Positions 46,287 through 58,253 of a DNA stretch of 64,000 nucleotides are shown piece by piece. The translations under genes and the position numbers were made by a program. This DNA is from Siphonodentalium dalli (lineage: Eukaryota; Mollusca; Scaphopoda; Gadilida; Siphonodentaliidae). Position 1 is the stretch's first letter; each line of letters opens with the position of its first letter. The stretch covers positions 216,286,373-216,350,372 of the forward strand of contig CP136061.1 in the NCBI GenBank assembly GCA_032622095.1. Direction: 5' to 3'. The notes under the pieces were generated by a model. It saw only the letters and a program-made list of their open reading frames with translations. It had not been told where the DNA came from and made no database searches.

Positions 46287-46455
46287 TATATTTTGGAGCG
46301 AAAACAAAATCCTGTTGAATCTTCGTTGTGGATTCGGTTTGTTGACAACCTATTCGAGAATACGACATAACCAGAAGGCGTAACGCAGTCAAAGGGAATA
46401 TAAAATTCACGGCTTTTTCACGCCATATTGGCTTTATTGCTTTAAATTGTTTGTC

Positions 46456-46998
46456 ATGAAGGACGAAATAAGAAGTGCTGTTGACTTTCTTAGTAACATT
46501 CTAAGATCGGGAGATGTTGATGCAGAACACATTTTTAACTTCAACGCCACACTTCAGAATTTGTTGAAACAGCGATATGAAAACCACTGGTTCCCAGAGA
46601 AGCCTTTCAAAGGAAGCGGATTCAGATGTCTAAGGATTAACCACAAAATTGACCCAATTTTGTTACAAGCTGCTGACGCAGCTGGATTGCCTCATACCTC
46701 AGTCCGCACGCTATTGCCAAAGGAATTGACAATGTGGGTTGATCCACAAGAAGTTTCTTACAGATTTGGTGAGAATGGAAGTATTGGGGTGCTCTTCGAT
46801 GCTGTGAAACCCCAGTCCTCATCTCCGGATAGTACTAGTAGTAGTTCCAGTTGTGACTCGGAATCGGACAGTGATATGTGCAGTACCAGTCCACCAAGTG
46901 ATATCGATATGTATTCCTCATGTAAGAATCAAATGTTTCATGTCTCGGGAGTCGCATCTGAAAATATTCAGCAGCTAGCTGCTTTTGTCTACAGTTAA
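46456..46998 (+). CDS. BTG: BTG1/BTG2-type anti-proliferative protein
   Basis: 180 codons from ATG at 46456. A longer frame from TTG at 46447 is only a track start; the ATG is followed by the family-like KDEIRSAVDFLSNILR helix. Box A is at about residues 41-64 (YENHWFPEKPFKGSGFRCLR) and Box B at about 88-110 (ELTMWVDPQEVSYRFGENGS), both highly conserved. BTG/Tob proteins bind the CAF1 (CNOT7/8) deadenylase through these boxes, promoting mRNA decay and restraining proliferation. Residues 118-152 are Ser/Asp-rich, and the C-terminus is not long enough for a Tob protein, so BTG1/2 is the nearest group. The frame is uninterrupted, while vertebrate BTG1 and BTG2 have a coding intron, so this is either an ancestral intron loss or a retrocopy with its own promoter. 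Subfamily (BTG1 or BTG2) not resolved. Confidence 0.95.
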   Translation: MKDEIRSAVDFLSNILRSGDVDAEHIFNFNATLQNLLKQRYENHWFPEKPFKGSGFRCLRINHKIDPILLQAADAAGLPHTSVRTLLPKELTMWVDPQEVSYRFGENGSIGVLFDAVKPQSSSPDSTSSSSSCDSESDSDMCSTSPPSDIDMYSSCKNQMFHVSGVASENIQQLAAFVYS

Positions 46999-48763
46999 GT
47001 TACTTCCAAAAAAGTAACTGGATCTTCATTCATCAACAATCAGTACCACATTGTTACAATTTGTTGTGAGAACTGCAAAGCAGGCAGTAGTGTGAGCTAA
47101 ATCTGTAGGACAAGGCACGTCGTTTCCTCCATTTATCTTTAATATTTATCTCACGACTTAAGATAATTGTTGGAAATAATGTTCCCTGTCAGACTTCAAA
47201 TTCAATTTTAACATTTTATGGGTCAATTCCTTCTACCAGTACCAGTGTTTCTATCTGGTATTTTACGATTTTGTATTTGGTTCTTTTGTGAATATATGGT
47301 ATTCTACACACACAAAAATTGAATGAGAATTTTAAATTTCATCGCTATTCTCAGTCTAGGATCTATTTGCATTGTTTAGAGTTAATTGAGACGCTTGGGC
47401 AACATCTATTTTAAAGCCTGGTTTACAAATTCATCCTGTAACATCCCCCCCCCCCCCCCACATGCTATGGTTTTAAAAAAGATTAAACTTATTATTGATT
47501 GGTTTTTGTTCACTAATTCATGAAGCATGTTGTGAAGAAAATAGTAGATGGCAAGGTCTTTCCTTTTGTGTTCTCCTTCCCCCTTATTTTGACATTTTTA
47601 TGTGAAGAAATACCTCAGTTTATCTGTATAAATTGGATAGGACATACATGTACCATGCTGTATCAAACAATCTTGTGGAAGTCTGTACATTTGCTATATT
47701 CATCATTGAATTTTTGAAAATAATTTTTTTCCCCTTCTGCATTAATTTTTGTCCAGCCAAATGTTTTTAAACCAGGCTATATTTAAATATTGTTGTGGCT
47801 TTAAGGCTGTTGTTGAATTGTGGTTAAAATGTCATATAAAGTAAAAATTTGCCTGCTTTGCAGTTCCCGTGGGTTGCACATTTCTCATGTGTAGTTGATT
47901 CCCATCTATTTCCGGACCAGGAACATTTTTCATTTGAAACTTTTGTTTCACATGTATCCATATATTTGTTACTTTTTGTGACATGTTGATCACAGCATTC
48001 ATCATTGTCAAGTTGTCCGTTGGAGTTTTTTTTGTATTGTTCTGATCAAAATGTCTCAAAATGTTTGTGCCATTTGTTGATTATTTCATACCTACTGATA
48101 CTGCCTTAAACATTGCGCTCAGCCTCATACAAGTTCATCCTGACATATTTAGAAAAAATTCCGCAGCCGAGATTTTTATGCTAATATTATTTTCCATTTA
48201 TATCTGTTTTCATTCTTTTTGTTGGTTCAGTTTTCTTATTAATGACAATATTTTAAGTTTTCCAGGAATCTCTTACAAATATGCATACTGAATTTAACTT
48301 GCTAAAGTTCTACTGTACATGTACCTGTACAGGTATAATACATGAGGATTAAAAAATCTGTTTAAAAAAAAAAATTGTTTTCAAAGACGAATTTCATGAT
48401 CTCAATGATATTTTTTTTATTCCTTTCTGTGGTCTGTAAACCATACTGAAAATATGTGTACATATACAGTACTATTATGTGTGGGTTTAGGTAAAATTTG
48501 TGAAAGTTCTCAATTATTTTGTTTAAAAATTCCTTTCTTTTCTTCCAAATATGAATTTTGAAATTTCAGCTGATTCGTGACAAGGTTCCTCCCATACTGT
48601 TGTCATATTATCATATACAGTATTTTGGGCACCGGTCACAAATTTCAATCATACTATTAATAGGAAAAATCATATTTTGGATGTTGTTCGCCATGAACCA
48701 GTAACTTTTAATTATCATACCGGTATAAACACCATAGCCAATCTCTGTAAATGGTTTATCCAA
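46999..48763 (+). other. Probable BTG 3' UTR and downstream DNA
   Basis: AT-rich with ATTTA motifs and a C13 run at 47447-47459. No AATAAA was seen before about 48981; the variant ATTAAA occurs at about 48346. The 3' end is therefore not fixed. Short frames on both strands lack motifs. Confidence 0.4.
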
Positions 48764-48772
48764 AGGTTTGCC

Positions 48773-49312
48773 CAGTTCTGATTAAAATCAGACTCTCAAA
48801 CATCTCTGCCTTCCTGAGTCTGAAGAAATTAGTTTAATACTTTTTCCATTAATACCATCAGCAAGCATTATGCCAGTGTCAGCCAATCACAACATCTATT
48901 GATAAAGCGATGCTGACTATCGGGGCGATTGTTGGAATTCCTATACAGTGGTCGATTTGCCACATAGCTAAAAATAGCGCAATAAATTTTCTGTCACTGT
49001 GATTGTTCACAAAATTAGATATTACAACAACTACATTTAAAAGCATATGTGAAGTGTCCGGAATTTACGATTAATGCACAGGAAGGAGAATAAAAGTGCG
49101 TATTCCAAGAATTTCTACAGTTAACCCCAGTTTCAAGCGGCAAATAACAATGAAGCTGAACGAGATCGTAGAACTATTTGTGCCCTGTGTCAGTGGTCAT
49201 ACTGCATGGATTGAATGCAGAATTTAGTTAACTTAGCTACGGTAATGGAAAACCCGCCTATTACTTCAGACTCAGTAACACAGCTGTTTGAACTTGATTT
49301 TAATCTGAACAG
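48773..49312. mobile_element. 540-bp MULE-type MITE with ~50-bp inverted ends and 9-bp duplication
   Basis: Left end CAGTTCTGATTAAAATC and complemented right end CTGTTCAGATTAAAATC match at 15 of 17 bases, and similarity continues to CTGAGTCTGAAG about 50 bp in. AGGTTTGCC is present just outside both ends (48764-48772 and 49313-49321). A 9-bp duplication with long ends is the Mutator signature. No transposase. Confidence 0.8.
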
Positions 49313-50318
49313 AGGTTTGCCCAGTCGTTAAAAATCTGTGAATTTACTTTTTGAATATATCGGTAGGCATCAATTCTTTTAGGAATTTTTTGGATTCCCC
49401 GCTAGCAAGTAATAAAATTACCCATTATTTTGAGTAAGATAATATTCCTCTCAGAAAGTCATTTGGGTTACTTTATTATTAAAATGGCAGGTAAAATATG
49501 ACACCAGTACTTGTACGGTACACGACAACATGTACACTGGACTGATATGGTTATTACATGTACATGTACTTCCTCAGGTTGACATGAATATTTTGCAGAC
49601 ATCCACTTTTCTGACAGGTTCTAATCATACCGGTATAAATTTTCTTTGTGATACATGTGGTATTTTTTCTTCTCAGTTCTTTTCCTTGTGATTTAATTTC
49701 ATAAGTTTACTCTATTTATTAATATATTTATGAAAGGGACTATTTAATTTCTTACTGCAGTAGACCACTCAGTGCTAATTGTAAATTTCTTAATTGTTTA
49801 TTTCTTTTTGGGATTTTAATACCTGGAGAGTGGAACCCAAAGTACGGTACTATTCTCTAGATCCAAATAATATAACAAGACCCAAATAGTGCACACTGTA
49901 CTAGTAATCAGGTATATTATCAAATGTGATTATCAAAATTAGAATATATAGATGATGAACTTAAAAAAAAAAATCTTTGAATTGTCAGAGGACCGGCGAA
50001 AAAGAAAGTTTTCTACTCCTACAGTAACAAACTGTAATTAATCAGGGGTTGTTTGGAACTTTGGATGGATTTACATTATACAGGTATTTGCTGAGATTGG
50101 TTTTTCTGCCATTGAAAGAACAACATACTCCTGTATGTTTAATGTTTCACATAGAAAAAAAAATTTGGAAGAGGTTGACATGCAGTGTATTCAAGTTGCA
50201 TTTTCAAGTTAAATTTATAATGTGCATACCGGTACATGTTTATTTGCATCCTGAGAGTAGAACAACACTTGTGTTTTTTGATAACTCCTACTTTTAAAAT
50301 GAGAAGAACAGAATATAT
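49313..50318. other. Unassigned sequence
   Basis: About 1 kb, AT-rich, with TACATGTAC repeats (about 49535-49570). No gene. Confidence 0.4.
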
Positions 50319-50524
50319 GCAACAAATGAATGAATTTGAGCCATGGATTGTGGTGCAAAATACACTCACTTGCCCTATAAACAATAGAAATAACATAGTA
50401 ATTATAATGAAAATGAGTAAACTCTTTTTCATTACACATGTAATTACCATGTTTGCATTGTTCGTAGAGCATATGAGTGTATTTAGCACTAATCCATGGC
50501 TCAAATTCATTAATTTGTTGCATT
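50319..50524. mobile_element. Foldback, ~100-bp arms
   Basis: GCAACAAATGAATGAATTTGAGCCATGGATT to the left and its diverged complement to the right (AATCCATGGCTCAAATTCAT..TTGTTGC). Overlapping 100-120-codon frames on both strands are the palindrome's shadows. Confidence 0.8.
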
Positions 50525-51561
50525 TCGGTCTCCGGTTATTAAATTCTTATGTCCACTATAGATGTAAGTGGGACCCACATTAATTTTTAGGCTTAAATCA
50601 ATTGGTGCATGCATTCCACAGCTGTTTTGTTATAATAAAGTATCAGGTATTATTGGGTTGAACATAACATTTGGTATCATCAGATCATATGGACATGCTA
50701 GAGACAAAAATCATTGTGAGTTTGTGTAGTGCTAGGTGGTGAGTGTAGTTTTGTGTGTTGCATATTGTAAATCATGTTTCAATTCCATGTGATGACAGAT
50801 GGCCAACATTCCTCCTGAAGCATTGTAATTTTGATTTTATTGGCATGGAAATTGACAATTAATATCTACAACTTCAGCAAGACGTTTTCTATAGAAAATT
50901 TTTTTTTATTAAAGAATTTCTAAATTTAATTAGTGTTTGGTACATGGTTTCAGTCTCTCAAATAAACTTACACTACCCATTTTGATACAGTGTGACAATT
51001 CTGTGTAGTAGCCAAGCTGCCAAGGATAATAATAACAATATTACCTTTCTCAAAATTCTCTTGCATGCAGAATGTCAACCCACGATGTTCTGAACTTCTC
51101 ATTATATATAAAAAACTACTACTAGTACATTCGCTGGTACTAACACTATTGCTGTTTACTGTTATTGTTTTTGTAACAATGCTTCATGCTGTTTGGTTGG
51201 TCAGGAATCGGGTGTGTTGAAAACATTCATAGTCACATTTTGCTCCAAATGAATATTTGTATTGAAATGTGATTCGCCCCTTGTGGGTAACACAGGGCAT
51301 TGTTGTCTTTCAATTTGTTTCTGAGTCCATCCTGAGTTCCAGATCTCCAGCAATCTATGTATATTTTATGGAATATGTGTATAGACAAAATGTACAGTTG
51401 ATGATGAATGAACGTATTATTTGCAGATGCAATATTTTTAAAAGAAAAGGTTTTAAAGATGAAATAAAAGTAATTGCATTTTACATGTGTCTTCTATTGT
51501 GAATTAATTTCTGTTCCATATTAGAGAGGTGAATTCAGCCATGGAAGTTTGTATCAATGAC
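50525..51561. other. Unassigned sequence
   Basis: About 1 kb without gene. AATAAA occurs at about 50635 and 51464. A 77-codon frame at 51269-51502 shows no motif. Confidence 0.4.
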
Positions 51562-51711
51562 TGGGATGAAAGAGATAAACCTTTTGAGACTTGTTTACTT
51601 TTAACATGATCACAGCTGTTGTTGCGATCTTTTAATATCCCATTGATCCAGTAACGTCCCCTCAAGTAAACAAATCTCAAAAGGTATACAAAAATGTATC
51701 TTCTTCATCCC
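51562..51711. mobile_element. Foldback, ~40-bp arms
   Basis: GGGATGAAAGAGATAAACC..TTTTGAGACTTGTTTACT pairs with AGTAAACAAATCTCAAAAGG..TTCTTCATCCC. Confidence 0.75.
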
Positions 51712-52798
51712 TATCATTCAATTAATTTCTGAGAAAGCTACATGTACCATCCAATGTGATTTGTCCCACAATGGTCCCTCAATTTGATGTGCCATATGAG
51801 CCTGAAATTAGTGGTACATGTACAATGTACATGTACATCCATGGTGCGACTTGTTTCTCTGCGATTTCAATGCAGTCAAATTACCAATCCAAAACAAATT
51901 AACCGTTTTAGTTACAAAATAGACAATACTGCCAGTTGTAATACTAAGTCTAAAAAGAAACTGAATTTGATTGTAATTGCATCATTGCTTTTTTTAGATT
52001 TATTTAATACTGGGCACAACAGCCAGTATTGTCTGACCTGTCACTGAAACATTTAATACTACTGGTAGTTTTATCCTTGCCAATAATTCATATTTCTCCA
52101 CCTTCTCCCAACAGACTTAACCATCACAAACTAATCATTCCTTGTGACATGGAGATACATTATTGCTTCCTTCTGGAGAGTACTTTATTCCCATTAACTC
52201 ATCAGTTGGGATGTCGAGCTACATGTAATAGGTTAAAAAATAATTGCAGTCTGTCAAGGTCATGAGCTACACATGTACATGTAAACATCACATCGCTTTT
52301 GAAGTACGGTAACTTTGAATGGTAATTTCAGTGGTACATGTAGCTAATATCAGTATCCAATCTGGTGAATCTCATCAGTAAAAACAGTAATCGACTGCCT
52401 TGTAATTTACAACTGTTCAGGCAATAGGATTAAGTTCTCACTGAATATTAAGTGTTATTAACAATGACAACCCCCCCCCCCCACTAATACATGTAGTTGT
52501 CAGTTATGCACATGTACATGTATGTAGTAGGATGGGAAACAAGGATTCCAAGTTTATCCAGACAAATACATGTAGGCCAGTACAGTATGATTGTATCATG
52601 TGCATTGGATACTAGATTTGTGGGCTCTTTTGAGTCTTTTCCCTGAAGAAAATACTGTTTCTTTTCTCCACGTTTACAAGTTTGACCTTTGAGCTAAATG
52701 TGGCTTGTATGAAAAATATATTGTAAAATGATTTCATGATTTCAAATCCAAATTATCTGGAATCTCTTGGCGGGCCCCTTGGACAAGGTTACTGTAAA
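51712..52798. other. Unassigned, TACATGTA-rich sequence
   Basis: TACATGTACAATGTACATGT-type strings near 51815 and several more to 52575, plus a C-run at about 52471. No gene. Confidence 0.4.
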
Positions 52799-52917
52799 GC
52801 TCTAAATAATCGACTCCTTACTGAGAGCTTTCCGATGAATGGCAACAAGCCATATTTCCGACTAAATCCTGAAAAATTACCCATAATTCTGCTGTGGTTA
52901 AGGAGTCGATTATTTTG
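52799..52917. mobile_element. 119-bp element with 22-bp inverted ends
   Basis: GCTCTAAATAATCGACTCCT (52799) pairs with AGGAGTCGATTATTTTGAGC (ending about 52918). The two ends are almost identical and the middle is non-repeated. Confidence 0.75.
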
Positions 52918-54023
52918 AGCATTACTTTATCACTGGTACATCTGTTAATTTTCTTCCAACAGAAAGATTAGAGTGGGCTCATATTTAGTGTGGAATTCAC
53001 TGTTGGTGGTGGTCCATTGGTGACTATCGGTAGTTCCATATGTGTAGAGCCAAGTAACTACCATAAGTCATTGGTGACTGGGATCTATCGTAGATTTGAT
53101 GAATGGGTTAGTTTAGAACTGAATGTACCGTATGTTTGAACATCTCAAGATCATCCAATGAAGTCACTGAATCACATATGATATATCAGACAGTTTGATT
53201 GTGATCATATTTGATGCAGAGGGTCATTTTTCGATTTGGCTTCATATTTGATGGCTGACAAACAGCCCTTTAAAGAGTTTACATTATACTTCTCAGACAG
53301 GTTCGGATTTGGTCAATTTAATTTTGGTCAGTTTTGCACTGAAAATCTTAACTGGTTATATTTACGGTTGTCATTGTACATTTCAGTTAGATCATGCAAT
53401 GAATCTCTACTCGGGCTACTATATTCCACCAGTTAAAAACCTGGGAACTTTTTGAAGTTCTGATGGGGGAACTTTATAACATTAAACAAAATAAAGCAAG
53501 TAATACATTTCTTAGTTAATACAATCATGTTCTCAAAAATGTACAATGTACCGTAATGCACTGTAGGTGAAGGTCCCAACTCGATATTCTTCTGAACCAA
53601 TTTTGCAATAAACTTGAATTATTTACCCCGGGGATTTTTAGCGATGCAAAGCAAAATCGGCTCCCAAAAGTGCCTAAATCATACAATCTCGAGCTGGGGC
53701 CTTCACTCACTGTCAAATACATTAGATAGAAACAGGTATTAACTAAGAAATATCTTACACGGGGTAGGAACTGCTCCGCGTGGCGGATACATCTTCCGAA
53801 TTTCCGATCTTCGGTCCAGTTCTTATCCGATCTTGTCAAGGTCACTGGGGATTATCCCATGGTAGATAACACAAGTTTTACGCAACAGTGATTATGATAT
53901 GTACATGTATGCAGTTCATTTGTTTTATATAAATTGCCAGCTACCTATTAAGCTATCAAGGTACACCAGTTGGAAATTGTTAAGTGTGGAATAGTAGAAT
54001 TTATCCATTTTAAGAAATGTTCC

Positions 54024-54075
54024 AGTTCACTAGTGATGGGTCCCAGTTCACTAGTGATGGGTCCCAGTTCACCAT
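54024..54075. repeat. 21-bp tandem repeat, about 2.5 copies
   Basis: CCAGTTCACTAGTGATGGGTC repeats at 54024, 54045 and, degenerate, 54064. Confidence 0.85.
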
Positions 54076-54869
54076 TGATAAGATCCGTTCACTACCCGAA
54101 CATCTACGCAACAGATTTGTGCTAAAATAAGTGTGCACATACATGTATGTTTGAACTAAAACTTCGCACTAGACTCACTTTTGATTGAATTTAATCGCTA
54201 ATGGTTATTACGATACTGTAGTTTGGTACATGGTGTAAAGCACGTCTGTTTTGGACCAAGTACAAAAAAACTCGCAAGTGAACTGGACACGCATCGATAG
54301 TGAACTGGACCGAAAATCAGAAGAGGATCTTTTCTCATGGAGCAGTTCCTACCCTGTGTCTTACCCGCGTAATGTTTTCGAGGTTATAAAGTCCCCCCCC
54401 CCTCTGAACATAAAACAGTTCCCCTGGTTTTGAGCTGCATGGTGGAATATAATTATATGATCTCTACTGGTGTAGCCATGCAGAGTAAAGATTCATGACA
54501 TGATCTAGTACTAGTATCATGTCATGAATGATGAATCTCTACTCCAGCTAATGCCTGTAGAGTTCAATCAGTACAAAACCTGGAAACTTTTTAATGTTCT
54601 GAAGGGGAACGTTTATAACAAACAAGGCATGGATTATTTCTTTGTTAATACTAGTACTTCCTCAATAATCTACTTCACATTAAGGAGTGGTCCCAGCTCG
54701 AGATTGCATGCTTTTCTGTGAGCAAATATCGTCAAAAAGATTTAATTACCAACGTTTAATATTCCTTAATTGTATGCGATGCAAAGCAAATTCGCTGTCA
54801 CTTAAAGGGGTCCTTTAGACTAAATCATTTTATTTTTTGGGGAAGAACAAAATTAATGGGGAATGAAAT

Positions 54870-55156
54870 GTACATTTTTTAGCTTAAGCACAGATATTTG
54901 CACTTAGGCACAGGTATTTGCACTTGCACAAATATCTGTACTTACATGTAGGCTCAAATAATTGCACTTGATCTCATATATTTGTGCTTAAGCAGAAATG
55001 TTCATGCTTGTGCAAATATTTGTGCTTAAGCACAAATAATTGTGCTTAAACACAAAAAGAGCAATGCTTTTACGCTTAAGCCTAAATAATTGTGCTTGAG
55101 CACAAATAATTGCGATTAAGCACAAATAATTATTAAAAGTGAACTTTTGCCTCCCT
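54870..55156. mobile_element. Palindrome-array foldback, copy 4 (GTGCTTAAGCAC core)
   Basis: Units such as TTTGTGCTTAAGCACAAAT and TATTTGCACTTGCACAAATA fill the body. The right end AATTATTAAAAGTGAAC..GCCTCCCTC resembles the family end AATAAATGTGAAT..GGCCTCCC. The left end is decayed. Confidence 0.65.
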
Positions 55157-55368
55157 CTCTTGCAATTTCGAGTTGGGACCTTCGCCTACAGTGATATACA
55201 TTATTAAGGAACAGGTAATAACTAAGAAATACCATGCATACTTCAAAAAGTATAAATAGTTCACAAAAAAGTTCCCAGGTTTTGCACTGGTGGAATATGA
55301 TCTCTACCTGTGTTAACCAGAGTACAGATTCGCGACATGATCCAGATCTAGAATGTACTGGTCGCATA

Positions 55369-55393
55369 CCCCCCCCCCCCCCCCCCCCCCCCC
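55369..55393. repeat. C25 homopolymer
   Basis: Twenty-five C in a row after GCATA. Long C/G runs elsewhere: about 4620, 15514, 16861, 23693, 41516, 45311, 47447, 56193, 56391. Confidence 0.9.
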
Positions 55394-56086
55394 AACACCC
55401 CATGCATTTTTCGCCACCAACTATTGTGCGTGGACTATACATGCATCCTATGATCTCATATACCAATCTGGATTCGATTCAATGAGAGCGAGAGAGAGTT
55501 GTGACAATTTTCGACTTAAAATTTACTGCATGGTTATTATGGTTCCACGGATAAACCAACTTCAGAACTTGTCCGATTGACAGAATTTCTTGTTTCAATA
55601 AAGGCAACGCCCAAAAAGAAGCAATCTTTTTCAGGGAACGTTTGGTCGGTGATTGACGGCGAACTGTTATTTGTTGTATTTCTGGTAAACAGAAACTGCT
55701 TCCTCGGTTTTCTTGTCAGGTTCTCCCCTGTGCACGGATTTTGTTAAATTGTTTACTAGTTCTTGAATTTATCATTCGTATGCACGTAGTCTTGTGAACT
55801 GTACTTATACTGCATTAGTATACCGTACTTTAGCCAAACAGAAAGGACATTTGTGTCCAAATGTCAGAATGACTACTTTGGACTTCGCCCAAAACCAACA
55901 CCCGCTATTGTGTAGTTTGAAATAGCACTTTATAAGTTGATTTGACAGAGTCGTCAGGCATGAATTATAGGTTTCTGTGTGTGTTAACCGAGTTGAAATG
56001 CGGCCGCATTATGCACAGGTTGTTTACGTCAGTGCTGTATATAATTCTCTGTGTAATTTATTCAGTACAAACATATTTGTTTGGAA

Positions 56087-56186
56087 NNNNNNNNNNNNNN
56101 NNNNNNNNNNNNNNNNNNNNNNNNNNNNNNNNNNNNNNNNNNNNNNNNNNNNNNNNNNNNNNNNNNNNNNNNNNNNNNNNNNNNNN
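56087..56186. other. Assembly gap, 100 N
   Basis: Exactly 100 N, a conventional unknown-length spacer. It is followed at once by CTGGGT and a G29 run, a likely cause of the break. Reading frames crossing it are meaningless. Confidence 0.98.
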
Positions 56187-56190
56187 CTGG

Positions 56191-56460
56191 GTGGGGGGGG
56201 GGGGGGGGGGGGGGGGGGGGGATATCCTGACCTGGACATCTTCCCCCCACCCCAAACCCTGACTCATGAATATATAAAGCAAAATAACCGATAAAACCAT
56301 AAGATGATTTTTTTGTCATGTAGTGGGCTGAGTGGGCCATTTCAGAACCAAACGATAACAAATGAGTGAAATTATTTTTTAGTCGTACATGGGGGGGGGG
56401 GGGGGGGGGGGGGGAATATCCAGGGTGGGGGGGGGGGGGAGATATCCAGGGGGGGAGATA
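56191..56460. repeat. G-run cluster with GATATCC repeats
   Basis: G29 at 56193-56221, G24 at 56391-56414 and G-rich runs to 56455, interleaved with GATATCCTG, ATATCCAGGG and GATATCCAGG. Strong quadruplex potential. Confidence 0.85.
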
Positions 56461-57621
56461 TCCTGTTACACCGGTACCAATAATTATATAGTGATGGCAG
56501 GGACAACCTGGCAATGACACCTGGCAAATGTCATGATTTCTTTAAACTTTTTGTATCATACTATTATATTATTATAATTCATAATTATTCAGATTAAATA
56601 AATAATCTCCGCTAGGAATTTCTGGACATTTGGCCTTCCAAAGTTCTGGCGCCCACACCAGTAACAGGTTTCAAATCAGCCCTGGATTGTTCCCTGATCC
56701 TAATTTATTATAAAAATAATTTAAGAAATGAATGTAGTTTGAGCATGTTCTATTGAGGAGTATTGCACTGTGGCCCATTGGAGCATATTCAAGTACACTA
56801 ACAAACTATATTTATTTCATAATTTTCTTCATCTGGGATAATCATTTCCTTCAAGTTGCCCATTGCAGGCCGACAGTAATTAATAAAATCCACCAATGTT
56901 TGTCATGAATGTCTGCTTTAATTGTGTTTGAAACTAGGAATAATCACTTACATTTTACAGCCAGCAGTTCCAAAACCTATATGTCTGTGCATAGAATTCT
57001 ATTAAACTGCATGCATATACACCATTCTGAAAGGATAAGGGCAAATAAATTATTTTGGAATGAAATTATGTATGTAAAGTACAAATAACTTTGGTCATGG
57101 ACTCATGGTGTTGATATGCTATGTTGAAAATGATATACAACAATCTATTTGTTATTTAAAGGGAGACTATACCTAATTCCAGCCAGTTATGGTGCCATCT
57201 CTTATACCGTACTCAAGTTCAACAGAACTGATCCAATCTGTATATCCGTATATAATATAAAACCCATGTCTGTTATACGACCTAATGTGCTTGGAGCAAT
57301 TAGTAATAGGTGTGCATTGTGTTGATTTCATAGCGATAAAGACACCGATGTGCTAACCAGTTTGACAAAACTGTTTGACCCTCTTTGCTCTGACAAACAG
57401 AAGCAAAAACATTCAAAGTCACTATTAAAATTACAACAAAGAATGAATGGTTGTGACGTAAAAAAGCCGGACGATTTATTATACAACAATGGTTCCTTCT
57501 TTATCCTTGTTACTATTGGCCTACATATGTGGTTTCATTTCATAATTGTGCTTTTTAAATAAAAATCATGTCATATACCATAATAAACCTGTTATTGCTG
57601 CAATGGATTGATTTGGGCTTC
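56461..57621. other. Unassigned sequence
   Basis: About 1.2 kb, AT-rich. A possible lone MITE end TTTAAAGGGAGACTATACC lies at about 57157. No gene. Confidence 0.4.
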
Positions 57622-57722
57622 GCATCATGTCCAGTTGAAGAGTTTTGATCGCTGATCAAACTCGACGACTGCGGCGGCTTATTTGTTAAAATGATCTCAC
57701 CTCTTCAACTCGACGTGATGGT
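57622..57722. repeat. Imperfect ~100-bp hairpin
   Basis: CATCATGTCCAGTTGAAGAG to the left and CTCTTCAACTCGACGTGATG to the right form an imperfect 20-bp stem. Confidence 0.6.
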
Positions 57723-57847
57723 TCGCCTTGGCAGATAAATTCACTGCAGCGATAACATGTATGCATCGATTATTACAAGGGGAGGAGACAATTAGAAATG
57801 CATAGCGAGATCTGATTCAGATCAGATCACAAAACTCAGACAATTGG

Positions 57848-58253
57848 TAAACTCAGTGAAGCTAATGGGGTCATTGTCGTAACGTTTTATACATAAATGC
57901 ACACCGCGAGATTGAAATGTTGCCATAAATAATTGCTGTCTGCTTCAATTCATAACTATTTTTCTTCCGAAGTTCTGATAGTCATTCTTTTATCACAATG
58001 TCAATGACGAAACTGCAATAAAATTGATCATCGGTAACATATTGATCGTATATTAAACAGGGACCGAATGAACTGCATGGTTGTTTGATCGATGAACGGA
58101 AGAAAATTAACTTACAAAAAATATCAACATGTGTGAATTATTTATTTAGAAAATACTACGACAATGGCCGGTCACGTGACACTACGCGAGCCTGAGACTG
58201 GTGTGCATTTATGTAAAACGTTACGACAACAACCCCATTAGCCTCAGTGAACT
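57848..58253. mobile_element. Foldback element, ~55-bp arms
   Basis: ACTCAGTGAAGCTAATGGGG (57851) pairs with CCCCATTAGCCTCAGTGAAC (about 58232-58251). GTCGTAACGTTTTA..CATAAATGCACACC continues the match. No gene inside. Confidence 0.85.

Larger units (their letters stand above)
53390..55340. repeat. Foldback complex: four to five ~200-bp modules in alternating orientation
   Basis: A module with TATTCCACCAGT..AAAACCTGGGAACTTTTT..ATTTCTTAGTTA..GAAGGTCCCAACTCGA is forward at 53400-53590 and 54530-54710, and reversed at about 53680-53760, 54400-54470 and 55150-55340. GGAGCAGTTCCTACCC.. (54338) pairs with GGTAGGAACTGCTCC (53764). Together this forms two large foldbacks. GCGATGCAAAGCAAA occurs at 53640 and 54776. 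Confidence 0.75.

Noticed and set aside
46099-46410. 103-aa antisense ORF over the BTG upstream region
   Set aside because: Lies opposite the probable BTG 5' UTR and shows no motif.
46447-46455. Non-ATG (TTG) extension of the BTG ORF
   Set aside because: The ATG at 46456 starts the family-like N-terminus; the three extra residues come from a TTG.
50139-50583. Overlapping 102-123-aa ORFs on both strands
   Set aside because: They mirror each other across the foldback at 50319-50524.
55942-56520. ORFs with runs of X or poly-Gly/Pro around the gap
   Set aside because: They cross the N gap or read G/C homopolymers.
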